Shown: positions 32,431-44,849, numbered from the stretch's first letter. The stretch is DNA of 64,000 nt from Acestrorhynchus altus (GCA_034509495.1 CM067523.1:18184379-18248378), one strand, 5' to 3'. Notes: generated by a model not told the origin, from the letters alone. Numbers and translations: made by a program.

Positions 32431-35400
32431 ACAAGCGTTTAACACTGCAAAGCTTTCATTAATGTAAATAATGTCAGATACTTTTACACATGGCTAAGCA
32501 CTTTTCTCAGTCAAATGATTACATTATATGCTCAGGACGCCTCACTGAATGATGCAAGAACACTATCCTCCTTCTTTTTCTTTTTCTCCTTTTTCTTCTT
32601 TCTGGCTTTCAGGCTTTCAACTTCATTAACTGCAGCCTCTCCCGAGGAGCGCAATCTGTGCAATCATTCGCAGCTATTCTTTTTCCAGTGGATTTGCTCA
32701 AGGCCAGCTTCTGAAGTCCAACAAGTGGTCACTCTGGGTCTCCCTGATCCATTTTTGCTGTAAATTAGCTTAAAATAATCATGATTATCATTCATGAGGA
32801 TAAGAAGCCATTTCAAACACAAGTCGACAGCAAATTCCACAGTAATAGTGGCAATCAGAGATAGGAGCTAAGACCTCTGCAGTCTCAGACATAAACAAAA
32901 CCTGGAGCGCAATGTGTAGCAGAATAATAGAACTGAAAACAACTCCAGCCAAGGCCCATGCATGCTCTGTCTCAACTAATACAGCTCAAAACTTTGATTA
33001 CCATCTTTCTGAGCAGCTTTTGTTATACAGTATTATTTTCCCAGCATAATCCCCACCCAGTTATTTCCAATGAGTTATGTAATCCACTTCATGCAGAATC
33101 TACTAAGGATGTTGCCAAGCATGTGCCTTTTACGAACATTATAGGAAGCACAAAGTGTTGTCAACTGCTAGAATCAGCCATACATTTCACATTGATTGTA
33201 TATTCTTTGTGACTCAATAATAAATATTTCTTAAATTGGGCTTGTATTTCATTGCTATTAATAATATTATATGAAAATGTTAACCTAACTAGTCAAAACT
33301 CATGAAATGGTTATAGATTACCTTTGGAGCCTGGTAGCCTGGACTCAATACATTAGTTTCCAGTTTAAACTTGAATTTTCAGATTTCTGGCAAACCATGT
33401 GATCCTCAGTACTCCTGGGTTTGTATTGTGGTTTTACTGCAATATGACTCCTTGCTATTGTTGCTCTCTAGTGTGAATACTACTGTTTCATGTTGCTTTC
33501 TGCCCCCTGGTTGCATTGCAGCTCTGTGATGACCTTATTAATACTTTACTCACTGACCACTTTATTTACACACAATTTATAACCTCTGTTTTATTGCTTT
33601 GCTCTGCTGGTGAACAATCACAGACAGTAGCCTATCTGTTGGTGGATGTTCTATCAGTTTCCAGATACCACATTCATCATTGACCAGTTACTGACCACAG
33701 GGCCATTGTAATCAGATACTGCTGATGGTCCATCCAGACAGCAGTATACAGTGCTGGTAGCTCATGTAGAAAATCACTCAAAATAGTTCTGGAGTCACAA
33801 CAAATATAATTGGAGATGTTTGGCACTTATGGCTCAGATGTGGGCCACATATGTTCCAAACATTCATTGGTATTTGAAGAGTACTGTGTCATTATCGTAG
33901 ACAGTGTCAAACTCTGAGGCATGTCTTCAATCCCATTATGGAAAAGCAGTTTTAATGCTCACATTCAGTTGCTAAGTTGGAATTCTTGACAGTTTTCCTG
34001 CACATCATAACTTATCTAGCCGGCAAAAATACAAACAAACAAGGAAAATGCTTCCTTAAAAGCCAGTAGACTAGTTTTCTGACAAACCAACATCAAATAA
34101 AAATATATTTTTTAAAAAAAAAAAAAAAAAAAAAACAAGAAAACATCAAAGAGTTCGTATCTTTCATCCACATGTAAAGCTCTATACACGAAGTTATTTA
34201 AATTGGGTATTCTCTGAGCCCAGTGGTGTTTGTTCTGCCTCAGAGGCAGGGCTGCCTCCAGAACGGTTTTAAACACAAATAACAGAATCTCAAACCAAGT
34301 TGCACAATATTTCTAAAGCTCCGCCTACTGGCTTTCTTAATTGGTTATTCTCTGAATCCAATTGTGCTCATTCTGTCTCACAGGTCGAGCTGCCTCCAGA
34401 ACAGTTCTTGGTTATGTAATTTTGTACACAAGCATGCTGGTTTGATCAGGCACAGACGTGTTGGCTGTCAGCCTTAAAGAGCTCAAAAATATCCCAGTCA
34501 AGAGCAAATCTGTGGTCAGAAACCTCTCAACTGATGACGGTTGAGAATATAATGTCTAACTACACACTAGTTGTGTAGAGCTGAAGAAGTTTCAGATAAA
34601 GGGTCAGTGAGTGTTCTCTATGCTGCCTAATTGCAATCAAGCATGCACACTGTGACAGATAGTGATCACTGGGGTCTTAAGAAGTAAGTAACAGCTTCAG
34701 AAATGAAAAGGATTGCTCTTCTCCACCAGGACCATCAGACTCCCACCAGTAGTACCTTCTCATGAATAGAGGACCATTTGAGCAAGAGCAGCAGTGGAAG
34801 ATTAACCGTAATTAATGTCCGTTGCTCCATGGCTACACGTTAGTCAGCCACATTAAGAAAAGACCAAAGCAGAGGAGGCCCTGTGTCGTTCTCCGATAAT
34901 TAGAATGCCATGTGTTCGTCCCTACAAGGTAAAACAGTTCTTGTTAAATGAAGGGCTGTCACACTTTAATTGTCTCCGCCGAGACTCACGGGGAGAGGGA
35001 GGGGGAGCGAGAGACGTAATCTTGCAAAAACACAGGGTAAATCATGAGCAAGAGTCTGAAAAATTATGCATCAGAGCATCATTTCCTGTTGGAATATGGT
35101 GCAGCCCATGGCAGGTTGGATTGAATCAAGAGGGGGTTACTTTGGAAGTCATCTCTCTCGTGTCATTCTAGGATGCTGCTGAGGAGGAGGCCAAAAAATC
35201 AATTCATCTTTACCAGTTTTCTCACATGGACGAGCTGATCCCACAGCGTGATTAAAACACAAGCAGGTTTAACATCAGTGTCAGAAATCTCATCCCAGCA
35301 AAGGGGCATCCCCGACAATTACACTGTATGAAGCCTCGAAGGTCATAGTTGATGATGTTGTGCATTTGTAAACTAAAGCCAACCTCCTGAAAAGTCTTGG

Positions 35401-35473
35401 GGACTGGAAAGAGTTTGTCAAGTAATGACACTGTAGGAAACAAGGAAAAGCCTTCAAATGTGAATTTAAGTTT
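32431..35473. other. Long gene-less stretch
   Basis: 3 kb. An A23 run lies at about 34113-34135. At 33546-33900 a repeat-like segment begins 'ctcactgaccactttatt', reminiscent of Tc1 terminal sequence, but no inverse end was found. At 34215-34400 a short local duplication is visible ('attctctgagcccagtggtg' and, about 140 bp on, 'attctctgaatccaattgtg', each followed by TCTG/CAGG..GGGCTGCCTCCAGAAC-like text). The block 34860-35200 is unique and of balanced composition and could be regulatory. Confidence 0.4.
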
Positions 35474-35520
35474 TTATTTATTTATTTGTTTATTTATAAG
35501 TATTTATTTATTTATTTATT
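35474..35520. repeat. (TTTA)n tract
   Basis: TTTA units interrupted by TTTG and TAAG. It lies just upstream of a MITE copy. Confidence 0.85.
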
Positions 35521-35587
35521 ATGTTGTATCAATATCAATATATCCATCGGCAAGTTAATATGAAACTTGAAACACAGTCCTCATTAA

Positions 35588-36255
35588 CCCTTAGAACCCA
35601 CAATCTGCACTTTGCAGGCAGTAACATGCTATTTTCTAGGCTCCAGGATCTACAAACATGATACACATATCAAAACAAACCGCAAACCTTGTCTACATAG
35701 TGGTCTCATCACTATGTGATGAATTTCGCAGTACTGAGCTTACACAGCTGCACCACTTTTACCATCTAAACAACCTTAGTTTAAATTAAGAGAGATTTCT
35801 GAAAATGTTTACTGCTCTGGCCATGTGTACATGCTCAAACTGCATACAGACTCTGATCGATCAGTGTGAGGGGAGGGGCTGATGACATCAGTGACCCACA
35901 TATTTGGTTATAGAGGAAAATGAGAAGGGAGGGTTTGTTCTCCCTTCTTGCTCACACAGTGTTCAGGGTTAATTACATGCAAAGAAAACATGGAGAAATT
36001 CCTCCAAATATCGAAAACCTGCTCATTTTTACATCTCAAATGAAGACAAAGTTGAGTAGACTTTAGGAAAATAATATCTGGCTTTTAAATACTTTTTTTT
36101 TTTAAATAATTTTTAAGTATATTAAATATAGTATATAAATTACATATGTATAAGTATATATGTATATATATTCTTATATATTAGATTTTATTTTGTGAAT
36201 TAAAAGCACATTAAATCCACAAAACGTACACACTGTTGGCCTAGGGTTCTAAAGG
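35588..36255 (+). mobile_element. piggyBac-like MITE M1, copy A
   Basis: Preceded by TTAA (35584-35587). Starts CCCTTAGAACCC and ends GGGTTCTAAAGG, an inverted-repeat pair. Internal landmarks: 'ctgcactttgcaggcagtaa', 'tgatacacat', 'atgtttactgctctg', 'cagactctgatcgatcagtg' and 'tagaggaaaatgagaa'. The same landmarks recur in copies at 45760, 57318 and, inverted, at 40786, 43745, 55480 and 59976. No transposase frame. The right flank reads TAGA rather than TTAA. Confidence 0.75.
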
Positions 36256-37539
36256 TAGATATGGAACTCATTAGCACTTTCAAGAAACTAATTCCTTTTT
36301 AAGGTGGAATGGAACAGTAAGGAACATTTGGGTGTATCTGGTATTAAGAAAATAAGTAGTATACTAATGAGTACTACACAGTATGGAAACCATTAGTGCA
36401 TTTCCTTTTCACTTATATTCACTTATATATATCAGTGCTTGTTTACTGTGGTGCTGCAAAATCCTTGGGTGTTGTGGGGAGTACAGAGCCCCATGGCCCC
36501 ACTCCTCACTCCACCTCCATTTTCATGTGACTATGAGTTCCAGCAACTCATGGAGACTTTTTGCAGTTCTCATGTCCCGAAGGACAGTGTCTTCAGATTT
36601 ATATGAGACACTAACGCTCCAGGACTTGAGGCATGGAGGAGATGTCAATGGCCATTCATTAATTTGCGAGGCCTCACATACGTGCATACAGCAAAAGGAC
36701 CTGGGTCTGATGACGATGAGTGTAAACATATTGTGTCTGTTTAACAATGAGTCCAGCATAGAGCCCAACACTTCTTTCACCTTCAAGTGTCACGTCTCTT
36801 AAATAGTGTATACAGCTTTTCACTGTGTAATTTTCAAGGCTCAAAGTTGGTTGCACATCAAGAAGCTAAACAATAGACCAGCCATTAGACAAGAAAAATT
36901 ACAGAAATATACCACACAAAAGCACAGGAGCATAAATATGCTCTCAATTTCTGTTCAGATGAAGTTGAAAATGGGGCATCTGGCAGCCATCTGGGTCTAC
37001 CTTGAGCTGTCTGAAAAGAAATGATTACCTGTCCAAGGTGCTCGAAGGAAGCCTGAAAGAATTTTATCATCCGTTAATCAAAACATCTAAAAAAGGGCAA
37101 TTCATCAGTAGCTGGTGGTCCCTTCTGTAATTAAGTACTTTCAACAAAAATGCAATCTCAGGCAGCAGCATTGAAGATGATAGCCATAAAAGTAAAGTAC
37201 TGGCCAGATTAAGACGTGAGAGATTTGTGACAGAGTCTCAAATATGTAAGGATATAAATATATAAACGTATAAAAGGCCATTGTGGTTGATTACTGAAAG
37301 CTGGAGTGACCTCGGGTTGATTTAGAAGATGATTTCTAAAAGAAAGAATTACAAATGAAATCCTAATGGTAGGATTGTAATGAAGGTTAACTGAAGAGCA
37401 CAATCTAATAGACTCATGCTCCTCTCAACCCTTCACTTGGACATTTTTGCCTGGGCAATGCTACACTTAAAAGATACTGTCATCAAAGTCTTGATATCAC
37501 TTTATATATAATAGTTCATGAATAACTGACTTACTTTTG
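36256..37539. other. Unassigned sequence
   Basis: The plus frame 36383-36802 (139 codons) is crossed by antisense frames and has no recognised domain or splice pattern. No element recognised. Confidence 0.4.
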
Positions 37540-38060
37540 AGGTCTCTCAGTAGTTCTCCCTCATGCTTTTAAGGAGGTTAATCTTTTCCTTTCTAGGTCC
37601 TTCTCGATGTTTTATCTTCAAACAACTAAGAAGGTTCTACTTCTGAGTCATGGGTCCCCTCAGTTTGGTTCTAGGAAGGTTCACCTTTTTGGTTCCTCTC
37701 TGTGCCCCTCATTCTCTAAATCAGATGCATCTTGAGTCATTGCTCTTCGTGGTTCACGGATTCTCTCAAGCAGTCTCATCTCGAGTCTTGCTTTCTCAGT
37801 GGTTCCTCCTTCTTTAATATGTTCTCTTTTTGAGTATTAGTTCCTTTCAGTGAAGTCTTATTCATTTGAGTGTTAGTTCTAATCAGTAATCTTCATACAT
37901 ATAAGAAGGTTTTCTTCTGAGTATTGGTTCCTCTCAGAAGGTTCTCATTACTGGGTCTCATTTTCTCCCAGTTTGGTTCTCCTTCATGTTCCTCAGAAGG
38001 TTCACCTTTTGAATCTCCTTTTAACCCAATCTTAAGGAGGTTCACTAATGAATGAGGTCT
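37540..38060. repeat. Degenerate 'GGTTCTC' tandem region
   Basis: 0.5 kb of pyrimidine-rich repetition with recurring 'aagaaggttctacttctgag' / 'agaaggttttcttctgagta', 'ggttcctctcag' and 'cagtttggttct' phrases at irregular 30-70 bp spacing. Probably an old minisatellite. No clean period can be defined by eye. Confidence 0.55.
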
Positions 38061-38372
38061 GAGGTTATTAGATATGGGTTCACAAACTGAGGGATCACAG
38101 ATGTATTAAAGTTTTGAACGGTACACCAGCCATGTGGAGCTACAAAAGAGGTGGTCATGTGATGTGTTTTTCTTCCAATAGAGTTCATTTATAGGATTTT
38201 TTGTTTATCATAAGAGTAGACATATATAGAAGTAGCAGCCATCATTTAGAACTTCAAACATACTTGTTTTGGGATAATTATGATTGCTGCATAATATGCT
38301 ATGTTTGAGGACATACATTGAACCTCATGTTTTTTCTCATTTTCCTAAGAAGTTTCATCTTTTAAAGAAAGG

Positions 38373-38694
38373 TGACATACCAGAGTTCAAATGAGGACAA
38401 ATTGTTGGTGCATCTGTGACCAAGACAGCAAGTCTTTGTGATGTATCAAGAGGCACGGTATCCAGGGTAATGTCAGCACCACCAAGAAGGACCAATCCAC
38501 ATCCAACAGGATTAACTGTGGATGCAAGAGGAAGCTGTCTGAAAGGGATGTTCGGGTGCTAACCTGGACTGTATCCAAAAATGTCATTCCCAAGAGGAAT
38601 TGACGCTGTATTGGCTCAGGCAAAAGGAGGCTCTAGTACACCATACTAATCAATTATTGTGGTCTAAAACAGTTTCATTGTCCAACCCCCCGTA
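38373..38694 (+). mobile_element. Tc1 deletion derivative, 5'-truncated copy
   Basis: Matches the element at 19333-19849 from 'gacataccagagttcaaa' to the right inverted end 'tttcattgtccaacccccc' with TA beyond, including the identical internal deletion that joins the transposase N-terminal segment to 'RRIDAVL'. The left terminal repeat and about 150 bp are missing. Confidence 0.85.
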
Positions 38695-39182
38695 TTTTCC
38701 CACTATGACTTCAAACACCCATTGGACTCTGTATGTAGGCAGGAATTCATTTGGTGCTTTAGCCTTTGAGGTAAATCTGAATTGTGTGCTCATCCATGTG
38801 ATTTCTTTTACTTGATTTTTTTTCCATATTCCACACTTCTGGAATTCCAGGACTAAACAAGATCAACTCAGCATCCATCTCCACACTCCAGCAGGAGTTT
38901 AAATAAGCAGGCAAGTGACCTTGAAAGAAAGCTGTCATAATAGAGTCTTTACTACCTCTCCAGTCAAGCTCCACTGTTAAATTAATTCGAGTTTGGGGCC
39001 GCGGGAATGGGAATGAAATTGTGTCCGTGGTGTTCTGCCTCATAGTGAGCCCACTTTGTTTATTGTGCAAAAAGCATTTCAAATGAGATCAAATGTTTCG
39101 TCTATTTTATCAATATGGAAACTGTTTCACACCAGCAGCGCAACTGATCGTCTATCATAAAAGAAAATTTATATATATATAT
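38695..39182. other. Unassigned, partly unique block
   Basis: The part 38890-39070 ('ttaattcgagtttggggccg', 'gggaatgggaatgaaattg') is unique and of mixed composition. A short TA run lies at 39169-39183. No coding domain in the 107-codon minus frame. Confidence 0.35.
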
Positions 39183-39265
39183 AGGTTAGGTTTAGGTTTT
39201 ATGTTTAAGGTTAGGGTTAGAGTAAAGGTTAGATACAGGTCTTATGGTTAAGGGTTAGTTTATGT
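39183..39265. repeat. Telomere-like patch (G-rich on plus)
   Basis: 'aggttaggtttaggttttat' followed by GGTTAGGGTTAGAGTAAAGGTTAG variants, nearly the same phrases as the array at 3957-4728 in the same orientation. Confidence 0.7.
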
Positions 39266-39305
39266 TATGGTTTGTTGTTTTTTTTTAAATTGAGGACAGA
39301 TTGTA

Positions 39306-39394
39306 ATATTATTATTATTACTATTATTATTATTATTATTATTATTATTTACATATTAGTGTACATATTATTATTATTATTATTATTATTATTT
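39306..39394. repeat. (ATT)n microsatellite, two blocks
   Basis: ATT units at 39306-39350 and 39367-39394, separated by 'acatattagtgtac'. Confidence 0.92.
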
Positions 39395-39845
39395 TGATTT
39401 TTGAGGTGATTCTGATTCAGTTTATCAATTTTCACCATTTTTTGCTTTCATAAGTTCCACTGCCTTAGTTTGACTATAATAAAATAATAATTAATAATAG
39501 CTTCTTAGCTTCTGATGTATCTATATATGATGTAAAGTTACATTTTGCAAATCAAACCATGGTTGTACAATGAATTACAAGCTTAACTAACATGAAGTGT
39601 GACATATCAGCATTATGGCTGATATGCTGAGAATGGACCACCTCTACAGTATCTGGAAATGGTGATGCTGTTCATTTAATGAATCAAGTAGAGGATGCTG
39701 TGCAGTAATGTGTGAACTATCACAGTGTGTTCAAAGCACATCTATATGGCAGATTTTTCTAATAAAACAATCCAGTTAGTATAGCTTGGTGAACATAATA
39801 AATCACAACAGCCAGAAAGCAGACTAGACTGACCTAAACAGTGTC

Positions 39846-39848
<3 letters not shown>
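39395..39848. other. Unassigned sequence
   Basis: AT-rich, no recognised element. Confidence 0.4.

Positions 39849-39909
<61 letters not shown>
39849..39909. repeat. (TG)n microsatellite
   Basis: A perfect 61-bp TG tract. Confidence 0.97.
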
Positions 39910-39911
<2 letters not shown>

Positions 39912-40785
39912 GCCACTCTGTTCCTCCTGGCAGGATTCAAAGAATTTGCAGTAATCATTACTGAGAACATATGCTGCATGGACAGTGCATGACCTTATCG
40001 CAACCCTTCAAATGTCTCCTGCCTGCACATCTTATCTGCATTGCCCACAGAAGTGGGCTGCTAACATAAATCTGGGGTCTACGCATCAAAATGTCAGTGC
40101 ATTTTAGTGTTTGGCTTGGTCCTGTTTGTGCTATCACTTGGTGGACATGGCTTGGTAAAGGTGATATGTGAAGCTCTGGACGGAATTACATGTATTTGCT
40201 CAGTAGTGCCATTAAAGTCAGGAAAAGGAGAACATCTCAGATTTAGAGCTTTTCAACCTTGATGCCAGATGAGAAGATGTGGCATCAAATGAAAACTGGA
40301 TACAACAAACTGAGCATGACTTTATGATATACAGCGAGCATTATTACAGAATACACTATAAAAATAAAATTTAAAATACCAGTCGTTGAGGTTGCCAGAT
40401 TTTCGCAATAATATTTACAGTCAAAATGTATAAAACATTACACAATGGGAACTGTAAACTTTATTTTCAGCTTTTTTATTTATAGTACTGTCCTGAAAAA
40501 AAGTCTCACATTTATAGCAAAATACTGGCTGTTGTGTTTGCCAGAAGTTCACCATAAACATTTAACTCATAATGGCAACAGTAAATTTTATATTCAATAT
40601 ATTACTAGGAGTGAAAAAAGCTGTCTGTTCCAGGGGTATTACAACAGTGATCACTGTACTGCACTGCAGCCAGCAATGAAGTCACAGCACTGAAACCAGT
40701 TAAGTTTTCAACACTGACACCACACAGTTTACCAGTATATAAAATATAATTACATGCATATGAGAAACTAGCCTGGGCTACAACT
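39910..40785. other. Unassigned sequence
   Basis: No recognised element. The 82-codon frame at 40445-40693 has no domain. Confidence 0.4.
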
Positions 40786-41092
40786 ACATGCTGATAGTGA
40801 GTGAGGGGATGGGGATATGCAAAGTATGCAAATATATGATGTCAGGAGCCAATGGGAAAAGAGTTTTACTTCCTCACTGAGGTGTCTGTGTGCAGGCTGA
40901 GCATGTGCACGTGAGCAGAGCAGTAAACATGCACTGGAAGCTCCTTTAAATCCAATTAAATTGAATTTAAGCTGTTTTCTCAGCTGAATACTGATATTCG
41001 TCACACACTGATGAGACCACCATGTTCCTGGTAACCAATCTTAGAAACCAGCACGTAATTGCCTGCAAAGTACAAATCTCATTTTCTTACAG
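40786..41092 (-). mobile_element. piggyBac-like MITE M1, copy D
   Basis: Inverse orientation to copy A. Read on plus: 'gagcagagcagtaaacatgc', 'cacactgatgagaccac' and 'ttgcctgcaaagtacaaatc', ending near 'cttacag' followed by TTAA at 41093-41096. The far (3') end of the element is missing. Confidence 0.7.
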
Positions 41093-41974
41093 TTAAACAA
41101 GATGATTTTTTTAGTTAAGACTAAAAACAAGGTGTTCAATTAAATTTTCCCGAAACGAAAGAAAGCTGCTTGTCTACGCGAGATGCATTCACGGCCTCAG
41201 CATTTCTTCTCATTCGGTGTTATCAACAGGGAATCAAATGCCAGAGGGAGTTGGGAAATGTTTACTTTCTCTCTCTCTTCATTTTCTCCAGAGTGAAGTT
41301 TTCATATCGGGTTTTCCAAGTCTGCCTTTGCTGGTGGCACCAATTTCAGGGGCACCGAGGCCACAGAGACCAAGTGACTTGCACTCCCCATGGCTGTTAT
41401 TTTCTAAAATGGATGCTTTGAAAGTCCTCCTGTGGGCTTCTTTCTGTTTTTTTTTTTTTTGTTTTTTTTTCTTTTTCTCTCTCTTGGCAGTGGCTCTATC
41501 AGCTGGGACTGGAGGTGTGTATTTACATGGTGGCCCACCTTGAATCAGGACTGATGCTGCTAACTGTTGGAGGCTGTGGAGTTTTAAGCTCTGTAGCTTC
41601 AAAGATAGATGGATTGAAACCACAAATCCGCCGTGACTTTCTCCATGCATAAATCTACGTGCTCAATTGCTTTAGCCCTCGAAAGGCATGCTGCTTTGCA
41701 GTACAGTGTACTTGAAAATGTAATTACATAACTAATTACGAGTGATATAAATTCTTATCGACTAGCTTTTGAACATAACCGAGGATGGTGAAATGTGAAT
41801 TTGATGGTGTACTAAGTAATATTTACTCTTTTTCTTGTAATTCCTCAACTCTGATTGCTTTAAATGTGCTATAGAAATATTTTTACTTGCTATTTATATA
41901 ACTCAATTTGCACGCTGTACTCACAGGTTCAGTTCTGAGGGGTTGGTCTTACCATACATTATCCCTTTGTAATT
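41093..41974. other. Unassigned sequence
   Basis: Contains T-runs at 41447-41470 that generate Lys/Phe-rich open frames (41217-41650). No domain recognised. Confidence 0.4.
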
Positions 41975-42175
41975 CTGTAATTACAGACTGTAGTCCACCA
42001 CCCTCATAATACCTGCACTGTGGGGTCCTGACCATTGAAGATCAGGGAGAAAAGAGGATAATAAAGTATGCAGAGAAACAGATGGACTACAGTCTGTAAT
42101 TATAGAGCTACCACAGAACCACCAAAGAGCAGGTATTATGTGGGTGGTGGGTCATTCTTTGTCCTTTCCATATCT
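41975..42175. mobile_element. MITE M2, palindromic copy
   Basis: 23-bp inverted arms: 'ctgtaattacagactgtagt' (from 41975) and its inverse ending at 42105, with one mismatch, around an 85-bp loop. The second arm continues 'gagcaggtattatgtgggtg' and 'gtgggtcattctt', phrases that recur in the longer copy at 44850-45400. No coding content. The family is common in fish by memory. Confidence 0.65.
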
Positions 42176-43112
42176 TTAAAAGGATCTGTGACACATCGAC
42201 GTGGGCTCTTATGGGTTAAGAGGATATTATCACTGTCATATTGTCAAAAACCTTCCTTCATCAAAAGAGCAAACTCACAGGAGAATGGGAATGTCTTAAC
42301 TTTTAGTGAAAGACATATTTTATTCCAGTATTTTGGAGCATTTCTATTGGTCTGTTTATCCCAAACATGGACACAATGTGAAGAACCAGATGTAAACTAC
42401 TTCATGTCACAAATGGAGGTGGATGGTTCATTGTGATTTGTGTAAAGTAGCACAGTAACTGCTGTGTTCACTGTAACAAAATAAAAGTCCTCTTGGGAAT
42501 CCAGTGTGGAGATGGGATTTCACTGTTACAACCAGTTTAAAAAATTCAATTTGCAATGGCAATATGAACCCAAAACAAATGTTCATTGAAAAAGACATTT
42601 GTATAAAATCTTTTAATGATTCTCCTTTGAGGCCAGATCCAATACGATTCTACACGAGCAGGGAGACTAAAGCGTGTCAATACAAATCTCAGAGCTCAGT
42701 GGAAAGCAATTTTACATTCCTGGCCCCCAAATCCCCACCATTAATCGTCTAACCATTTCAGATGTTTATTCCCTGATGAGAGAAAATTATTTTCCTGACT
42801 GTGGATTCATAAGTTCATTATTGCCTCAAATAAATGGCTGCTCCAACCCGAAAATGATTGTGTCATTTTTTGCATTTATTAAGAAATTGAGTGTTTGAGA
42901 GTTTGTAATAATATCTTCATAGTATAATAATATCTTCATATCTCTAGACCTAGTGTGCCACAGCAAACTCTGTCCCACTTTATATTAGGTGTCCGTAATA
43001 ACTGTGTAATTAAAAATCAACTGTCCATGCAGCAACAGTGTAAGTACTGTTGATATGCAAATGATTATAGCACAACAGAGTCTGTAAGTATACATGTCAA
43101 TCAACTTCAGAT
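42176..43112. other. Mostly unique; possible conserved block
   Basis: The segment 42500-42890 is unique and balanced, with 'aatgattctcctttgaggcc' and 'aaagcgtgtcaatacaaatc', and stands out from the AT-rich flanks. No coding domain. Confidence 0.3.
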
Positions 43113-43162
43113 TTGACTACCTATAATCCTAAACTCATTCCCATCAAATTACCTATATTCCT
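43113..43162. repeat. 34-bp minisatellite, left part
   Basis: One full and one cut unit of 'gactacctataatcctaaac' + 'tcattcccatca'. The cut unit ends 'tacctatattcct' exactly where the SINE begins. Confidence 0.75.
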
Positions 43163-43581
43163 TTTTTTTTTACTTTTGTCATTTTCCAGTTTTTTGCACC
43201 TACTAATTTAGAGGTGCCAATTGGCCATCCCCCTAAGTTATCTCCCACATTACGTGCCCTGCTCCCACCGTCAGGGGGGGAGATCGGCCACATGTTTCCT
43301 CCAAGTCATAAGACGATAGCCTACCGCCTCTTTTTGTACTGCCGCCATTTGCATCGTTGCGGGACAGCCATTGCGCATAGAGGAGAATGCTGGATCCCCA
43401 GGTTTGACGCAATGGTCGTCAGACGCCTGCGCTGACTAGCCGCTCACTTATGTGATGTGGGAAGAGCGCCATCTACCCACCACCCAAGGGAGAGCAATTT
43501 CTCTCCCTCTGGACCCTGGCTGCCGTTGGTGAGTAGCATAAACCTGGATTCGAACCCATGACCCCAGGATCATAGTGAGAC
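43163..43581 (-). mobile_element. tRNA-derived SINE with target duplication
   Basis: Minus orientation, 419 bp. Its head carries a perfect Pol III B box GGTTCGAATCC (plus coordinates 43547-43557). The A box is absent, so the tRNA part is 5' truncated. The body includes 'gtgggtagatggcgctcttc' and a 'gcgcaatggctgtcccgcaa' segment. The tail on minus ends in A8 (plus T8 at 43163). A perfect 13-bp direct repeat, tacctatattcct, flanks it (43150-43162 and 43582-43594), which is a LINE-type target-site duplication. Related pieces lie at 300-385, 1290-1335, 2780-2965 and 49975-50290. Confidence 0.85.
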
Positions 43582-43675
43582 TACCTATATTCCTAAACTC
43601 ATTTCCATCAGACTACCTATAATTTTAAACTCATTCCCATCAGGCTACCTATAATCTTAAAATCATTCCCACCAG
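43582..43675. repeat. 34-bp minisatellite, right part
   Basis: About three units ('tacctatattcctaaactca', 'ctacctataattttaaactc', 'ctacctataatcttaaaatc'), each followed by TT/CCCATCAG. It continues the array interrupted by the SINE. Confidence 0.8.
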
Positions 43676-43744
43676 AAATGGGTCATGCAATGGGTTTTTG
43701 ATTTATAAATGCCAGAATGTTGATGAGTTATTTGTAAGGAATAA

Positions 43745-43838
43745 ATTGACAGGGACATTTCTAATATTCCTGAGATATGAAGCCCAGAAAACGGCATGCA
43801 ACTGCATGCAAAGTACGGATCTCAGGTTCTAAGAGTCC
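43745..43838 (-). mobile_element. piggyBac-like MITE M1, copy E (end only)
   Basis: Read on plus: 'agcccagaaaacggcatgca', 'ctgcatgcaaagtacggatc', 'tcaggttctaagag'. It covers only the 5' end of M1. No TTAA border was seen. Confidence 0.6.
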
Positions 43839-44849
43839 AGTTTCTATCTGCATTAGATGCTACATATTCATACTTTATTTCTGCATCCCCTATTACCAAC
43901 TCTAGTCCACTTTAAACCTCATTTGGTAAACAGGGCGAAGTGAAATTTTCAGATATATTATTTATTCCATGGTAGGTGCTGTAAATGCTAAGCTAAGCCA
44001 AAGCTTTCTGGCCTGGCCTCAGCATTCTGCAGACATTACGTTGGAGCACGGGAGCCATTCTGCCTCTCTGCATCTGGAATTACCCTCCGCAGCAACATTC
44101 ACATTGAAGAGGACGCTGGGGATTGAACACGGCGGTGCAGCAGAAAGGAAAAATAGTGCAGCCCTTCTTCGGCTCCCTCATGAACGTATTAATTTGTAGC
44201 CTGGTCTTCTCCTCTTTCCTCTGTCGGTGGCCCCTGGGTTTAGCCTCATGCACCTGATTCCTCTTCCTCTCTCCAAAGACTCCAGAGCCGTCCCCCATTT
44301 GTCATTGGTAAACATGCCGACACTCTGAACAAGAAGAGGGGATGGGGTGGGGTTAGGGGGGTACCCGTAGCAGACCAAACCAAGGCACAAAACAAAATCA
44401 GCATAAATTCTCTCAACGTGAAAACACATTCTTCAAGATGGGGTGAAACTGTAACAATCTGTGTGACACAACAAAACGCAAAAAAAACACAAAAAAACAT
44501 ACTAATGCAATGACAAAAATATGTGCATAATAAACAGTCATAATATATTCTATTGAATTACACCTGAAACGTTTCAAGCTGTTTTGTTTCACATTGTGGC
44601 TTACAGCTCATGGAAATCACAAATCAAGAAGCATGAAGTGCTCGACAATCTCCAGCTCGATGCTGTGTTGATTCTGGACTTGATTAAACACAGTGAACCA
44701 TCACCACTGTGGACCTGTCCCCTAAACCATCTCAGACTGTGGAAACGTCACACTGTACTTTAAACAACCAGGGATTCTGTGCCTCTCCACTCTTCCTCCA
44801 GACTCTAGGACTTGCGGTTATGATTACTGGACTTATATATGTACAACAT
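43839..44849. other. Unassigned sequence
   Basis: The part 43970-44300 is relatively GC-rich and unique, with antisense open frames that have no domain. A weak regulatory candidate. The rest is unassigned. Confidence 0.35.

Noticed and set aside
36383..36802. 139-codon plus frame
   Set aside because: Two antisense frames of similar length overlap it, with no domain and no codon bias visible.
43547..43581. Possible tRNA gene because of a perfect B box
   Set aside because: No A box, no cloverleaf and no anticodon arm. It is a 5'-truncated tRNA-derived head of a SINE with poly(A) and target duplication.
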